A program made the position numbers and the translations under genes. The notes under the pieces are model-generated. The model was not told the origin of the DNA and ran no database searches. It was given only the letters and a program-made list of their open reading frames with translations. From the NCBI GenBank assembly GCA_017618055.1, contig JAFZVB010000004.1, positions 202,253 through 266,252 on the forward strand: DNA of 64,000 nucleotides. Direction: 5' to 3'. Each line of letters begins with the position of its first letter. Within the stretch, counting starts at the first letter, position 1. This stretch comes from Clostridia bacterium. Its GTDB lineage: Bacteria; Bacillota; Clostridia; Christensenellales; CAG-917. Positions 7,613-17,348 of this stretch are shown here, one piece after another.

Positions 7613-8784
7613 GATTGTTCGTTGTAGGAAACATTAGTTCCGGAAAATCTTACATTATAGATAAGATTAAACCTTTGTTGCCTAATTATCATATTTTAAA
7701 AATTGATGATTACAGAGCAAACAATTGTGATGGAACATTAGAAAAAGAACTTCAAATGTGGAGAGAATTCCCAAATGAGGTTCTTAAATACAACGATGTT
7801 ATAGTTGAATTGTCGGGAGGTGGGCAAGTTGCCAGCAATATCGTCAAACAACTTGAAGAAAACTCGTTTTTGGTATTGTTTATTGATGTAAATTCGGATG
7901 TCTGCATTGAGAGAAGCAAAACAAAAGATTTCAAACGAACACCATATCCAAAAGAATTTAAAGAACCAATCGAAGAAACAATAAAGAGATTGGGAAAAAA
8001 CTTTGAAACCAATATTAATAAAGTTTGGTCAAAAGCATTAAATATAATCAAGATTGATTCCAATGTTGATGTTACTAAGTTGCCATTACTGCAATATCAT
8101 GAATTGTTCAAATTGAAAGAAACATTGGTTAATTATGAAGGAAGTTTGTTTACTTTTGGTACAACAGCTAGAGGTTTAATGGATAACTCATCAGACGTAG
8201 ATACATATTTTTTATGTAAGGAAAGAAAAGAAAAGATTAAACAAGATTTATCCAGCAAATTTGATAGTGTCAAAATAATGCAAGATGAATTTGTTATAAG
8301 AGAAAATGGCATATTAGTTGAAATGAATTATATTAATGATATCAATAAAGCATTATATTTCTATGGCACTAGTTTAGTTAAGAATCCTTATAAAACAATT
8401 CTAAAAGATGATTATGGAGTTATATATGATTTAATCGTTGCATCAAAAATAGAAGTTGATAAAAATAAAATCATCGATTTTACAATAGATAAATTAGACT
8501 ATTACGTTGAGTCTTTACCTAGAATAACTCTTAAAAATGATGAGTATAAATATTATTTTCACAATAACATAGTTATTCATGAATATGTAAAATTAAGGGC
8601 ATTTTTAAAAGATGAATTTGCTTATTCATATTTGCCTAAGGATGCAAAGAAATATTTAACAGAGGAGGAGTGGATAAATATAATGTATTCTTTTGGTGAT
8701 GATATGATTAAACACTATGAAGTTGTTAGAAAAATGAGTGATGAAATTATAAATGAGGTTCGCAATAAATATGATAAAAAATAA
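7609..8784 (+). CDS. P-loop kinase-like domain fused to nucleotidyltransferase domain
   Basis: This 391-residue protein joins two enzyme-like domains. Residues 1-150 start with a Walker A motif GNISSGKS (7-14), followed by KIDDYR and a kinase-like LSGGG loop, as in small-molecule or nucleoside kinases. Residues 165-391 carry a polymerase-beta-type minimal nucleotidyltransferase motif: GTTARG at 184-189 followed by SDVD at 195-198, with E238 a candidate third acid. The product or substrate is unknown; aminoglycoside-type modification or nucleotide transfer onto a small molecule are possibilities. Its start overlaps the MATE stop, and its 3' end overlaps the first ATG available to the PHP gene. 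Confidence 0.7.
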   Translation: MRLFVVGNISSGKSYIIDKIKPLLPNYHILKIDDYRANNCDGTLEKELQMWREFPNEVLKYNDVIVELSGGGQVASNIVKQLEENSFLVLFIDVNSDVCIERSKTKDFKRTPYPKEFKEPIEETIKRLGKNFETNINKVWSKALNIIKIDSNVDVTKLPLLQYHELFKLKETLVNYEGSLFTFGTTARGLMDNSSDVDTYFLCKERKEKIKQDLSSKFDSVKIMQDEFVIRENGILVEMNYINDINKALYFYGTSLVKNPYKTILKDDYGVIYDLIVASKIEVDKNKIIDFTIDKLDYYVESLPRITLKNDEYKYYFHNNIVIHEYVKLRAFLKDEFAYSYLPKDAKKYLTEEEWINIMYSFGDDMIKHYEVVRKMSDEIINEVRNKYDKK

Positions 8785-9607
8785 TTACCATACACATACA
8801 AAGTATTGTAATCATGCAACTGGAGAAATGGAAGATTATATAAAGGTTGCAATAGATAACAATTTTGAAGAATTAGGATTTTCAGACCATATGCCAGTTC
8901 CTGACGAATTGTTGGAAGATGAGAAATACAAATCTTTAATATATTTGGGGAAGCCATATAAAGACAGAATGGAAACGGAAGATGTTGAAAGATACATTTC
9001 AGAACTTAATGTATTAAAAAATAAGTATTCTAATCAAATAAAGATATTTATAGGTTTTGAGTGTGAATATTCCGAGAAGATAGCAAATATTGTTAAAAAT
9101 CTAAATTCTATTTCTGATTATCTTATTCTTGGTATGCATCATTTTTATGTGGGAGATGAAATATACAATACGTATAGTTCTACAGATATGACTAATGAAA
9201 GAGTAATACAATATGCAAATGAATGTGCTAAAGCATTAGATACAGGATTGTTCAAATATATTGCTCACCCAGATTTATTTATGTTTAATTATATGAAAAA
9301 TAATGGAAGATTGTTTACTATAGAGTGTGAAATTGCAACAAGAATAATAGTTGAAGCAGCCATTAAGAATAATGTTTATTTGGAATTGAATGTTCATGAA
9401 ATAGAGTATTCGGAAAAAGAGGGAATAAATCCCTGGAGATATCCAAGAAAAGAATTTTGGGACATTGTTTCAGAATACAAAGAAGCAAAGGTGGTTATAG
9501 GTATGGATGCTCATAAACCAGAAAAGTTGGTAAACGAGAATTATTACAAGATTTTAAATCTTGCTAATAATTGTGATATTAAATTAGAGGAATCCATTGG
9601 GTTATAA
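8771..9607 (+). CDS. PHP-family phosphatase (histidinol-phosphatase HisK-like)
   Basis: The N-terminus YHTHTKYCNHA gives the first PHP metal motif (HxH). SDHMP, a central GMHHFY, IAHPD and the late GMDAH supply the remaining metal ligands, so all four PHP motifs are present in about 278 residues. HisK-type members remove phosphate from histidinol phosphate, but no other his genes are here, and the operon context suggests some other phosphoester. I start it at 8771 because GAGG lies 12 bases upstream; an earlier in-frame ATG at 8753 has no SD. It overlaps the end of the kinase/nucleotidyltransferase gene, indicating translational coupling. Confidence 0.8.
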   Translation: MIKNNYHTHTKYCNHATGEMEDYIKVAIDNNFEELGFSDHMPVPDELLEDEKYKSLIYLGKPYKDRMETEDVERYISELNVLKNKYSNQIKIFIGFECEYSEKIANIVKNLNSISDYLILGMHHFYVGDEIYNTYSSTDMTNERVIQYANECAKALDTGLFKYIAHPDLFMFNYMKNNGRLFTIECEIATRIIVEAAIKNNVYLELNVHEIEYSEKEGINPWRYPRKEFWDIVSEYKEAKVVIGMDAHKPEKLVNENYYKILNLANNCDIKLEESIGL

Positions 9608-9689
9608 GAGTTTGCTATGCAAAGATTTCAAGAATATCAAGATGGAGATATTAAATATAATTTGATAGGGGGGAGGACAGATAACAAAT

Positions 9690-10250
9690 ATGGACAATAA
9701 AAAAATAGAGTTAGTAATACAGACAAATGATGACATTTCAGCCGATAACCAAGATATAAAGATTGCATTTTACTCAAATATAGGTTTCTTTATAGAAGTG
9801 GCACAAATGCTCGAATATAATATACGAAAATTAATATGTTATCATAAGTCTGTGATAGAAATAGAAGAAGGTGAAATTACAAAGAAGAGAGTTGAAGCAA
9901 TCTGTGAAAAATATAATAAATATTATCTTAAAACATATAAGGATAAATATACCCTTGGCAAATTAAATAAGGAATTGGAGTGTGTCAAAAGTATAAAAAA
10001 AGAGACATTTGATATATTTAATGAAATTAATGATTATAGAATTCTAATAGTTCATAAAATCTTCCAAAATAATATTGCTATTGATAGATTCAGAGATTCT
10101 AAGTATGTTAATGACTATATGAAACAACGATTGCTTCCAATGATAAATAAGACGAATGCAATCAATAATATGATTATTAATATAATTAATGCATATAAGG
10201 AGGATTTGCATGCATATAAAGATGATGTCGGAATACCATATGAAAAATAA
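9690..10250 (+). CDS. HEPN-like helical protein of unknown function
   Basis: The 186-residue protein appears all-helical. It has an N-terminal FFIEVAQMLEYNIRKLI helix and, near residues 112-118, YRILIVHKIF, which contains R-x4-H, the motif of HEPN ribonuclease-like domains. Such proteins occur as RNases in toxin and defence systems or as helical scaffolds. No nucleotidyltransferase antitoxin partner is adjacent, though the kinase/nucleotidyltransferase gene lies two genes upstream. GGGGGGAGG precedes the start by about 13 bases. The HEPN assignment rests on one short motif and the helical pattern. Confidence 0.55.
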   Translation: MDNKKIELVIQTNDDISADNQDIKIAFYSNIGFFIEVAQMLEYNIRKLICYHKSVIEIEEGEITKKRVEAICEKYNKYYLKTYKDKYTLGKLNKELECVKSIKKETFDIFNEINDYRILIVHKIFQNNIAIDRFRDSKYVNDYMKQRLLPMINKTNAINNMIINIINAYKEDLHAYKDDVGIPYEK

Positions 10251-10290
10251 GACACATTATACAATAGTTGTTTAATTATAAGAATACGCA

Positions 10291-10313
10291 ACCCTTTCTT
10301 ATTTAGAGAGGGT
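10291..10313 (+). terminator. Terminator after HEPN-like gene
   Basis: Stem ACCCTTTC / GAGAGGGT (one G-U pair) with a 7-nt loop, followed by ATTTTTA. Confidence 0.75.
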
Positions 10314-10329
10314 ATTTTTATACCCAATA

Positions 10330-10358
10330 TTGACATTTACTCTTGAATAAAATAATCT
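10330..10358 (+). promoter_or_regulatory. Promoter of MFS transporter gene
   Basis: A consensus TTGACA (10330-10335) and TAATCT (10353-10358) with a 17-bp spacer. Confidence 0.65.
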
Positions 10359-10394
10359 AGATATATATAAAATATATATTTTTGGGGATTAGGT

Positions 10395-11768
10395 ATGGAA
10401 CAAAATGTTGGCATAAAGAAAGCAACACCTTTGGGTGCTAGAATTTGGATATCAGCAATAGTATTTGGTTTAGTGGGACAGATAGCTTGGGTTGTGGAAA
10501 ACATGTATTTTGCAACCTTTGCTCAAGATATTTTCTCCAATTCTGGGCGCACTGATATGTCATATCTTGTTACAACCTTAATGGTTTGGCTCTCTGCAAT
10601 AACGGCAACAGTTACTACTATTTTTGCAGGTGGTTGGTGTGACAAAACAGGAAAGAGAAAGCCATTTGTAGCATATGGATATATTGGTTGGGGTGCAACT
10701 ATTATGTTATTTGCTGCAATACCTATGTCCGCAAGTGAAGGCAAGATTGCAGGTGTAGCTGCTATGCTTATTATATTTGACTGTGTCATGACATTTGCTG
10801 GTTCCACAGCCAATGATGCGGCATTCAATACTTGGATTACAGACGTCACAGATACAACAAATAGAGGAAGGATTAATACTATTCTTGCATTAATGCCTGT
10901 CTTCGCAACTATTATTGTATTCATTGGTCTTGGGAATTTATATAATTCAGCAGCAAGAAGCAACTGGTTATTCTTTGTTGTTTTAGGTGCAATTCCTATG
11001 GCTTCTGGTGTGGTGGCTATATTCTTAATGAAAGATAGTCCAAATATTATTAAGAACACAAATCCAAATTTCTTAAAGGAAACATTCTATGGTTTCAGAC
11101 CAGAAGTTGCAAAAGACAACAAGATGCTTTATGTATGTTTAACAACATTTGCACTTTTAGGAATATCCCAACAAACATTTTTCTCATACATCATAAACTT
11201 TGTACAAAACACACTTGAGTTGGGAGATTCATATGTTATACCTCTTGCAGTTATAGTTCTTGGATCCGCAGCAATTACAGGTTTAACTGGATTCTTGAGT
11301 GATAAATTTGGAAAGAAACATATGATATATCCAATGTTGTTTGTAGCAATTATTGGAACATTAATGATGTACTTATTAAAGTTCATGCCAAAAGGAGTTT
11401 GGTTACCATTATGTTATGTAATAGGCATACTTATGCTTGGTAGTTTACTTGGATTAAGTGGAATATTAATGTCCTCATTCCAAGACTACATACCAAAAGG
11501 GTATGAAGGAAGATTCCAAGGTGTTCGTATGTGCTTCAGCGTATTAGTTCCAATGTTAATTGGACCATTAGTAACACTAGTATTAGGATTAAACAATACA
11601 GATACAGGGGCAGCTGGATTCGCACCACCATTTAGTATGTTCCTTGCTGCATCTATAATTGCAGTATTAGCATTAGTTCCTGCTTACTTTGTACGTAAGG
11701 ATTCTGATAGACTTCGTGAATCATTGCTTAAAGAAAAGGAATGTGAAAAATCTGAAGAAATTGAGTAA
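10395..11768 (+). CDS. Major facilitator superfamily transporter
   Basis: The 457-residue protein has twelve membrane helices. The MFS loop motif between helices 2 and 3 appears as GGWCDKTGKRKPF, and its second-half counterpart as GFLSDKFGKKH. The form DxxGKRKPFV is common in sugar-type carriers (SLC45/GPH-like), so an organic solute, perhaps a glycoside, is the likely cargo. GGGGATTAGGT lies before the ATG. It has its own promoter and no enzyme partner beside it. The cytoplasmic tail is rich in Lys and Glu. Family is firm, substrate unknown. Confidence 0.82.
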   Translation: MEQNVGIKKATPLGARIWISAIVFGLVGQIAWVVENMYFATFAQDIFSNSGRTDMSYLVTTLMVWLSAITATVTTIFAGGWCDKTGKRKPFVAYGYIGWGATIMLFAAIPMSASEGKIAGVAAMLIIFDCVMTFAGSTANDAAFNTWITDVTDTTNRGRINTILALMPVFATIIVFIGLGNLYNSAARSNWLFFVVLGAIPMASGVVAIFLMKDSPNIIKNTNPNFLKETFYGFRPEVAKDNKMLYVCLTTFALLGISQQTFFSYIINFVQNTLELGDSYVIPLAVIVLGSAAITGLTGFLSDKFGKKHMIYPMLFVAIIGTLMMYLLKFMPKGVWLPLCYVIGILMLGSLLGLSGILMSSFQDYIPKGYEGRFQGVRMCFSVLVPMLIGPLVTLVLGLNNTDTGAAGFAPPFSMFLAASIIAVLALVPAYFVRKDSDRLRESLLKEKECEKSEEIE

Positions 11769-11831
11769 ACTTAAGAAAAGAAGTAATAGATAGCAATGAA
11801 TGATTTTTTATTAATAAAATGAGGAAATTTT

Positions 11832-13046
11832 ATGAATCAATACAATGAGAATGACTTGTTTAACTTTTTTGAAAACGAGAAAAAGGTTGCCGAAAAAATG
11901 ATGAAAGAAAGGGAAAGTGTTTTAAAAGAAATATTTAAACACAAAATAAAACCTAACTTCTTAATATATATGCTTAATAAAGTAAAAAATGAGATGGGAA
12001 CTGAACTCGGGCATTATTTCGATTTTAGTGTTTCGATAGAAAAAACGGTAAAGTGGGATTTTGTATCCCCAGATTATGAGATATGTAGGATGATAGTTGG
12101 AGTTCATAGATCAAAGACATTATTATTGGAGGAAGAACCACTTGCAAAATTACAAAATGATAACCAATATATAGGCAAGTTAACACAAGAAGTTATAACA
12201 CACATAAAATTAAGATATTACGCTGCTGATTATTTTAGAAACAAACAAATAATATTTGGTGAAGAGTTTTTATACTATCCCTTTCCATATAGGTTATTTG
12301 CATTAAGTCTAAATGCGTGTTTTTTAATGAGTGATAATCGACAAATTATCAATGATATAAAGACATCATATTTTTATATAACTATTTTTAACAAAGCCAT
12401 TACAGCTTTGACTTTGCTTGGAGATAATATGTTTGATAGTGTATATCCTATTTGTAGAGCAATTATCGAAATTTTTTTAAAATTGAACATATTGGAATTG
12501 AACCCGGGATTAATCAATGAATATAACAAATTTGTTGAATATGATTTTGATAGACAAAAAAATGATGGGAAATATACAAGAGAGTTTTTAGATAAGTTTG
12601 AGAATAGGATAAATCGTTCTGAAAACATAAAAAATAACTATCTATTTTATGGCTGGGTTGATGCATTGAATGGATATCATAATATAGTTACAAAGAATGC
12701 GTATTCTTTAGAAGGATTAAGCATTTATTTAAATAATGTATTTAATCAAGGAGAATTGTATGATACATTAATAAAGTATTATAAAAAATGCAATTCGTTT
12801 ACTCACGGAAATGTTGCTAGTTCATTGTTTCCATTGTATGACTATTTTGATATAACAGTAATGCTGGAATTGACAATCCCTAATACGTATAGGATGTTGT
12901 GTAATATTATGGAATGTGATGAAAAAATTGATGGTAATGATATTCTAACAGGATTGTTTGACGAGTTCGAAGACTTTATAAAGCAAAAGGATGCGGCGAC
13001 ACCTGAAATATTAGAGAAATATTATAAAAAACATCCTATGCAATAA
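11832..13046 (+). CDS. Helical protein resembling DUF5677 family
   Basis: The 404-residue soluble protein appears mostly helical. The centre (about residues 190-225) reads AITALTLLGDNMFDSVYPICRA, close to the pattern of DUF5677/HEPN-related proteins in which a long helix with a buried Arg and Glu precedes a second helical half. A later CNSFTHGN (near 330) matches the His-containing second motif of such families. Function unknown. The SD GAGG lies 8 bases from the ATG. AT-rich codon use and isolation suggest an accessory gene. Confidence 0.5.
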   Translation: MNQYNENDLFNFFENEKKVAEKMMKERESVLKEIFKHKIKPNFLIYMLNKVKNEMGTELGHYFDFSVSIEKTVKWDFVSPDYEICRMIVGVHRSKTLLLEEEPLAKLQNDNQYIGKLTQEVITHIKLRYYAADYFRNKQIIFGEEFLYYPFPYRLFALSLNACFLMSDNRQIINDIKTSYFYITIFNKAITALTLLGDNMFDSVYPICRAIIEIFLKLNILELNPGLINEYNKFVEYDFDRQKNDGKYTREFLDKFENRINRSENIKNNYLFYGWVDALNGYHNIVTKNAYSLEGLSIYLNNVFNQGELYDTLIKYYKKCNSFTHGNVASSLFPLYDYFDITVMLELTIPNTYRMLCNIMECDEKIDGNDILTGLFDEFEDFIKQKDAATPEILEKYYKKHPMQ

Positions 13047-13139
13047 AATTTTAGTTACTTCTTGTTGTTTTCTTGATAATTGCTATAGTCTTATTAAGGA
13101 ATAAAAAATCAATTAGTTAAAGTACATTACTTATTAATC

Positions 13140-13164
13140 AATTAGTATAAATAATTTACTAATT
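13140..13164. promoter_or_regulatory. Inverted repeat upstream of the surface-protein operon
   Basis: AATTAGTA (13140-13147) and TACTAATT (13157-13164) form a perfect 8-bp inverted repeat with a 9-bp centre. It overlaps a possible -35 (TTACTA, 13156-13161) of a promoter with TAAAAT at 13178-13183. It could be an operator; the AT-rich context makes chance possible. Confidence 0.3.
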
Positions 13165-13207
13165 ACTATACTTGTGCTAAAATTCTAGCGTTAGGGAGAA
13201 AATACTT

Positions 13208-13402
13208 ATGCTAAGATTTTTGTGTTTATTAGCACCTATTCAAATCGCAGGAATATGTATTGCGGCAGCATTTGTTGCTATCTTTTGCATAATGGTTATT
13301 ATCTACTTAATTAAGAACAAAAAACATCCTCACGAGGAAAACGAACATCATGAAGAAGAACACCATGACCACTCTCATGAGGAAGAACATATAGAAGATT
13401 AA
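13208..13402 (+). CDS. Small membrane protein with His/Glu-rich tail
   Basis: The 64-residue protein has one long hydrophobic helix (about residues 8-36), a KNKKH stop-transfer and a C-terminal tail of 25 residues with nine His and eleven acidic residues. The basic anchor suggests that the tail is cytoplasmic. Such tails bind Zn, Ni or Cu. GGGAGAAAA precedes the ATG. It opens a three-gene run with the large surface protein (17-bp gap) and MscS. No known family is recognised; the metal-binding role is inferred from composition. Confidence 0.65.
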   Translation: MLRFLCLLAPIQIAGICIAAAFVAIFCIMVIIYLIKNKKHPHEENEHHEEEHHDHSHEEEHIED

Positions 13403-13419
13403 TTTTGGACTAACGGATT

Positions 13420-16400
13420 ATGATTAAGTTAAGAATTATTGATGACGAATTTAAACATTATGCTGAGGATTATTCCGTTAGTGAATTTCAGTCCACAAAT
13501 GCTATAGAATATTTTACAACAGGTGAAACTCAATCACCTCCACCAGAACAAATAAATATTCAAGAAGATAGTGGCTTTGCTCAATCTGCAGATAGAAGTG
13601 AAGCTTTAAGAGACGGACAAAACTTTAACAATAATAACAACAATACCCAATCAAATACAGATTCAGGTTCTAGCTCATCATCTAGTAGTTCATCTAGTTC
13701 TGATGGAGGTAGTTCTTCTAGTGGTGGTACATCTTCTTCTAGTACATCATCAGGAACTTCCTCTGGCGCAAACGTAACCGGAGGTGAAGCAACCGCTACA
13801 ACTGCAGGATCTTCTGTGGCTGGAGCAAGTGCGGGAGCTGGTGCAGGCGCTACTGCAGCTACTGCTGGTACGGCTACCGCTGCAACTGTTGCTGGTAGTA
13901 TTACTGTTGTTGCAGCTGCTATTTGTGCTATTGTTGCTGTTACAGCAAATATTATTAAGATGGCTCCAACAGTTATAATGAGTTACTTTATGGCTGGAAC
14001 CAACTATATACAGTATGTTCTAGATGTTTCAGATTTGGATGACGAAGTAGATTATATTATTTCACTTTCTAATCCAAACTTCTCATATACATATGACCTG
14101 CGAGAGGATTTAACGGAAGATGGTAAAGTGGAAGGGCTTATATCTGGTCTAACTCCACACAGAAGTTATAAACTTCAGGTTTTGAGTGTAGCTGAATTGG
14201 GTAATGTACCACATTTCACATATGAGTTTATTACACAGTCTGAACCTAAACCCGAAGCGGTACCGAGGGTTGAAGCTAATATAGACTATGATAATAAGAC
14301 ATTTAACTTAGATTACAACATCTTCATTTCAGATGCATATCATACTGGATCTAATACATTTGTTGAGTTCTATGTAAACGAAACATTGTTTAGCACAGAT
14401 TCTAATATAGATAAGAATGGATATATCATTGGACAACTACAAAGACTTCCAAATAGTTCTACAGTTAAAGGATATGTAAAGACAACATACGAAGAAGCTG
14501 AAACAGAAATTGGTTATATTGAATATAAAGTTGTATATCCAAAAGAGATTATAACTGAGGCATTAGCATTTAAGGCCACATACTCAGAAGATCCAGAAGT
14601 AGAGACAAGTATTGGAACAAGTGCAGATTGTTACCAATATGTGTATGCAATTAATACGGCCTTTGATAACTCTGCCCAAACAACAGATAAATACTTGCTT
14701 GAAGTTGTTGGAGCAAATAATACTGTCTTAGATAGTTATACAGGAACAAGTGCAATGGTATCTTGTGCTGTAGACTATGATGTGGAAGAAGCATATGTTT
14801 ATTTAACACCAATTAGTGTTGTTAATGACGAAGAAATAACATTTGAAAGAAAACTTTTAAAGACTATCTCTAATGCACCATTCATAAGCTATACAGGTTT
14901 CGTTATGAGACCAGGTAAAGACTTTATTTTTACAACTAAGATGGCACCAGAAATGATGCAAGAAGAGTTGATTTGTAGTTATTCAATTGGAGAGGCTTCT
15001 CCTATAGAAACTGGTTTGGTAGATGGACAGGTTGAGGTATTTGGTAATTCTTCAACTCAAACTTCTATATTATTCCAAATTGTAGATAGTACAGGAAGAA
15101 TAGCAGGAAAGAGAATTATAGACTTAACTCAAACATCTTCATTGGAATTATCCTTCCATGCAAATGGAGACTTCAATTTAACAGAAGGATTTACCATTGA
15201 AACAGAATTTGATGAAACACCAACTCTTGGAGAAGGTGAAGGATATAGATTAATAGTTAGAGATGAAAATGACAAGTTCCTTGGTATGGGAGCAACTATT
15301 ACAAATTCATTTGATAACCAAACTTTATCAATCCCAGATTTATCTCATACATTCTATAGAGCAGCACTTGCATCTACAAAGATTGTTAATGGTGTGGAAT
15401 ATGTCTTTGAAAGCTCTGCAAATACAGATGGCTGTGAACACTTATTCGTTCCATTTGAAGAAGGCTCACTCATGTTTAATGGTAGTAGTACTAGTTCAAT
15501 ATTATTTGGACTTTCTGTTGGAACAATATTCTCTGGAGATAATATAGACATTACCGGAACAGTAACCTCTACATACCAAGATAGTACAACTTCTTCATTT
15601 AGTTTAGATATCCCATATACTTTAGAGGGAGATAGTACACAAGAAGAAATAACATCAGAGCAATGGAATAATTTAAGTAAGGTTGATGTGGTTATAACAA
15701 ATGATGCTGGAACCATAGTATATGGAAGATACACATATACTAAGTCTGGCACATTATTGGCTGTTACGAATTATGGTGTAAAGAATAAGAAGTTAACCAT
15801 GAACGTTTCAGTTCCTAACTGCCCAGAAGATTCTTCTATTTCATACTTAGCATTTAAAGAAGGCTCCGGTAGTTCTATTATGATTAGTGACCCTATTACC
15901 CACGAAGCGGTTCAAGAGGGAGATGACTGGATTGTTACAATAGAGGAAATTAAGAGTTTAACATTAGCTGGATTATGGGAGTATTCATTTAATATGAATG
16001 GCTTGGAAGTCTCAGTTACAGATTTTGTTGAAACAAGTGAAAGTCTCAATATCCAACCAACTGTTAAATATTATTTAAGTGGTGAAACTGCACATGATGC
16101 AGAAACTTCACATAAGGTTTATGTAGATGGATATCCAACATATAACGGAAAAGAAATTAACTTAAGTAATTGGTCTTTATCTTTCTATGAAGATGATACT
16201 TATTCAACTCCAATGATGTTGTCCAACGAATCAGATAGTATTGGTCTAACAAGTTCAATTGAATATACATTGCTATATCTCCAAAATCCAGTAGAGGATG
16301 CCTTCTATTACAAGATGACATATGGTGGAGAAAATACTGTTCTAGAAAGTTCAGGAATAACTTTGCCAAGTGGAGCATATGACGAATCCTTAAATTATGA

Positions 16401-17310
16401 AAGCGTAGATGATCCAACCTGTTATGGTACATATATTTCAAATGCAGTAACATTCAATTTGGCCGGAACAACAGTGGTTTCAACTAATATGTACAATACA
16501 TATCATATCACTAGTGAAGAGACAGGAATGCATTACCAAGCTAGAGTTGGATATAACTTTGATTATGGTTATGATATGTACAGAACAGACTTTGATGCAG
16601 ATAATCCATATATAGCCATAGAAGATTTACCATATAAGAGCAGTTATATTTATGAATTACATGCATTTAAGACAGTTACAATAGATGATACCCCATATGA
16701 TATTTATCTTGGACCAGTATTAGATTCTTACACTGTATCCACAATGATAGTAGATGGTGCATATAATGCTGTACATGGTATTTTAAGTGGACCATCATTA
16801 ACAGATAACGGAATAGACCAACAATATATAGATATCATGACAGTTGCAGATTATCTAGTTGCAGGAAAGTCATTGGAATTATATTGGGGTAGTAGTGACA
16901 CACCAATAGAGATAGATCCTCAAACTGTAATGGGATTAGAATATGCAGAACATGATTATGACCAATCTGTAGATGGATTATGTACTGTAATTATTAACAA
17001 CAACCAAGCAAAACCAACAGAGACTTGTTCAGTAGCAGTACAAGTTCTATTCACAGATTATTTGTCAGACACATCAGGAAGCAAATTAATCGTTAAGAAC
17101 AAAGCAAGAACTGGTGGCACAGAACTTGCAGAATATAATATAACCACAAAGGGTTATGTATTCGCATTGCAAGACGCAGGTTATACATTAAAAGATGCTA
17201 ATGGCAACATAGTAGAGTTTACAGAATACACCTTAGGAGAAGTAGGAACAGCACACTTATATGCAGTAGATAGCGAGGTAACATTAATTACCGAATATAC
17301 TATTGCGTAA
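13420..17310 (+). CDS. Large Ser/Ala-rich membrane-anchored protein with beta-sandwich repeats
   Basis: The 1296-residue protein has an unusual start. Residues 1-68 are soluble and acidic without a signal peptide. An Asn run (69-75) and a Ser/Gly-rich stretch (83-116) come next, then an Ala/Thr/Gly segment (121-155) leading into one hydrophobic helix (about 157-185). The remaining 1100 residues are predicted beta-rich, acidic and rich in Thr, Ser and Tyr, with fibronectin-III-like pieces such as GLTPHRSYKLQVLS near 235. The layout suggests a single-pass protein with a large extracellular part. No LPXTG or other C-terminal anchor is seen. It lies between the His-tailed membrane peptide and MscS in one operon. 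Function unknown; adhesion or envelope sensing are guesses. Confidence 0.75.
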   Translation: MIKLRIIDDEFKHYAEDYSVSEFQSTNAIEYFTTGETQSPPPEQINIQEDSGFAQSADRSEALRDGQNFNNNNNNTQSNTDSGSSSSSSSSSSSDGGSSSSGGTSSSSTSSGTSSGANVTGGEATATTAGSSVAGASAGAGAGATAATAGTATAATVAGSITVVAAAICAIVAVTANIIKMAPTVIMSYFMAGTNYIQYVLDVSDLDDEVDYIISLSNPNFSYTYDLREDLTEDGKVEGLISGLTPHRSYKLQVLSVAELGNVPHFTYEFITQSEPKPEAVPRVEANIDYDNKTFNLDYNIFISDAYHTGSNTFVEFYVNETLFSTDSNIDKNGYIIGQLQRLPNSSTVKGYVKTTYEEAETEIGYIEYKVVYPKEIITEALAFKATYSEDPEVETSIGTSADCYQYVYAINTAFDNSAQTTDKYLLEVVGANNTVLDSYTGTSAMVSCAVDYDVEEAYVYLTPISVVNDEEITFERKLLKTISNAPFISYTGFVMRPGKDFIFTTKMAPEMMQEELICSYSIGEASPIETGLVDGQVEVFGNSSTQTSILFQIVDSTGRIAGKRIIDLTQTSSLELSFHANGDFNLTEGFTIETEFDETPTLGEGEGYRLIVRDENDKFLGMGATITNSFDNQTLSIPDLSHTFYRAALASTKIVNGVEYVFESSANTDGCEHLFVPFEEGSLMFNGSSTSSILFGLSVGTIFSGDNIDITGTVTSTYQDSTTSSFSLDIPYTLEGDSTQEEITSEQWNNLSKVDVVITNDAGTIVYGRYTYTKSGTLLAVTNYGVKNKKLTMNVSVPNCPEDSSISYLAFKEGSGSSIMISDPITHEAVQEGDDWIVTIEEIKSLTLAGLWEYSFNMNGLEVSVTDFVETSESLNIQPTVKYYLSGETAHDAETSHKVYVDGYPTYNGKEINLSNWSLSFYEDDTYSTPMMLSNESDSIGLTSSIEYTLLYLQNPVEDAFYYKMTYGGENTVLESSGITLPSGAYDESLNYESVDDPTCYGTYISNAVTFNLAGTTVVSTNMYNTYHITSEETGMHYQARVGYNFDYGYDMYRTDFDADNPYIAIEDLPYKSSYIYELHAFKTVTIDDTPYDIYLGPVLDSYTVSTMIVDGAYNAVHGILSGPSLTDNGIDQQYIDIMTVADYLVAGKSLELYWGSSDTPIEIDPQTVMGLEYAEHDYDQSVDGLCTVIINNNQAKPTETCSVAVQVLFTDYLSDTSGSKLIVKNKARTGGTELAEYNITTKGYVFALQDAGYTLKDANGNIVEFTEYTLGEVGTAHLYAVDSEVTLITEYTIA

Positions 17311-17348
17311 AAATAAATAAAAATAACAAAAAAAGGATGAATGAAACA

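Noticed and set aside
9617..9700. 27-codon ORF between the PHP and HEPN-like genes
   Set aside because: Weak SD and overlap with the next start. Nothing supports translation, although the frame ends neatly at the downstream gene start.
15354..15752. Minus-strand ORF inside the large surface protein gene
   Set aside because: It lies wholly within the 1296-codon gene, has no SD and has biased composition expected from antisense of Thr/Ser codons.
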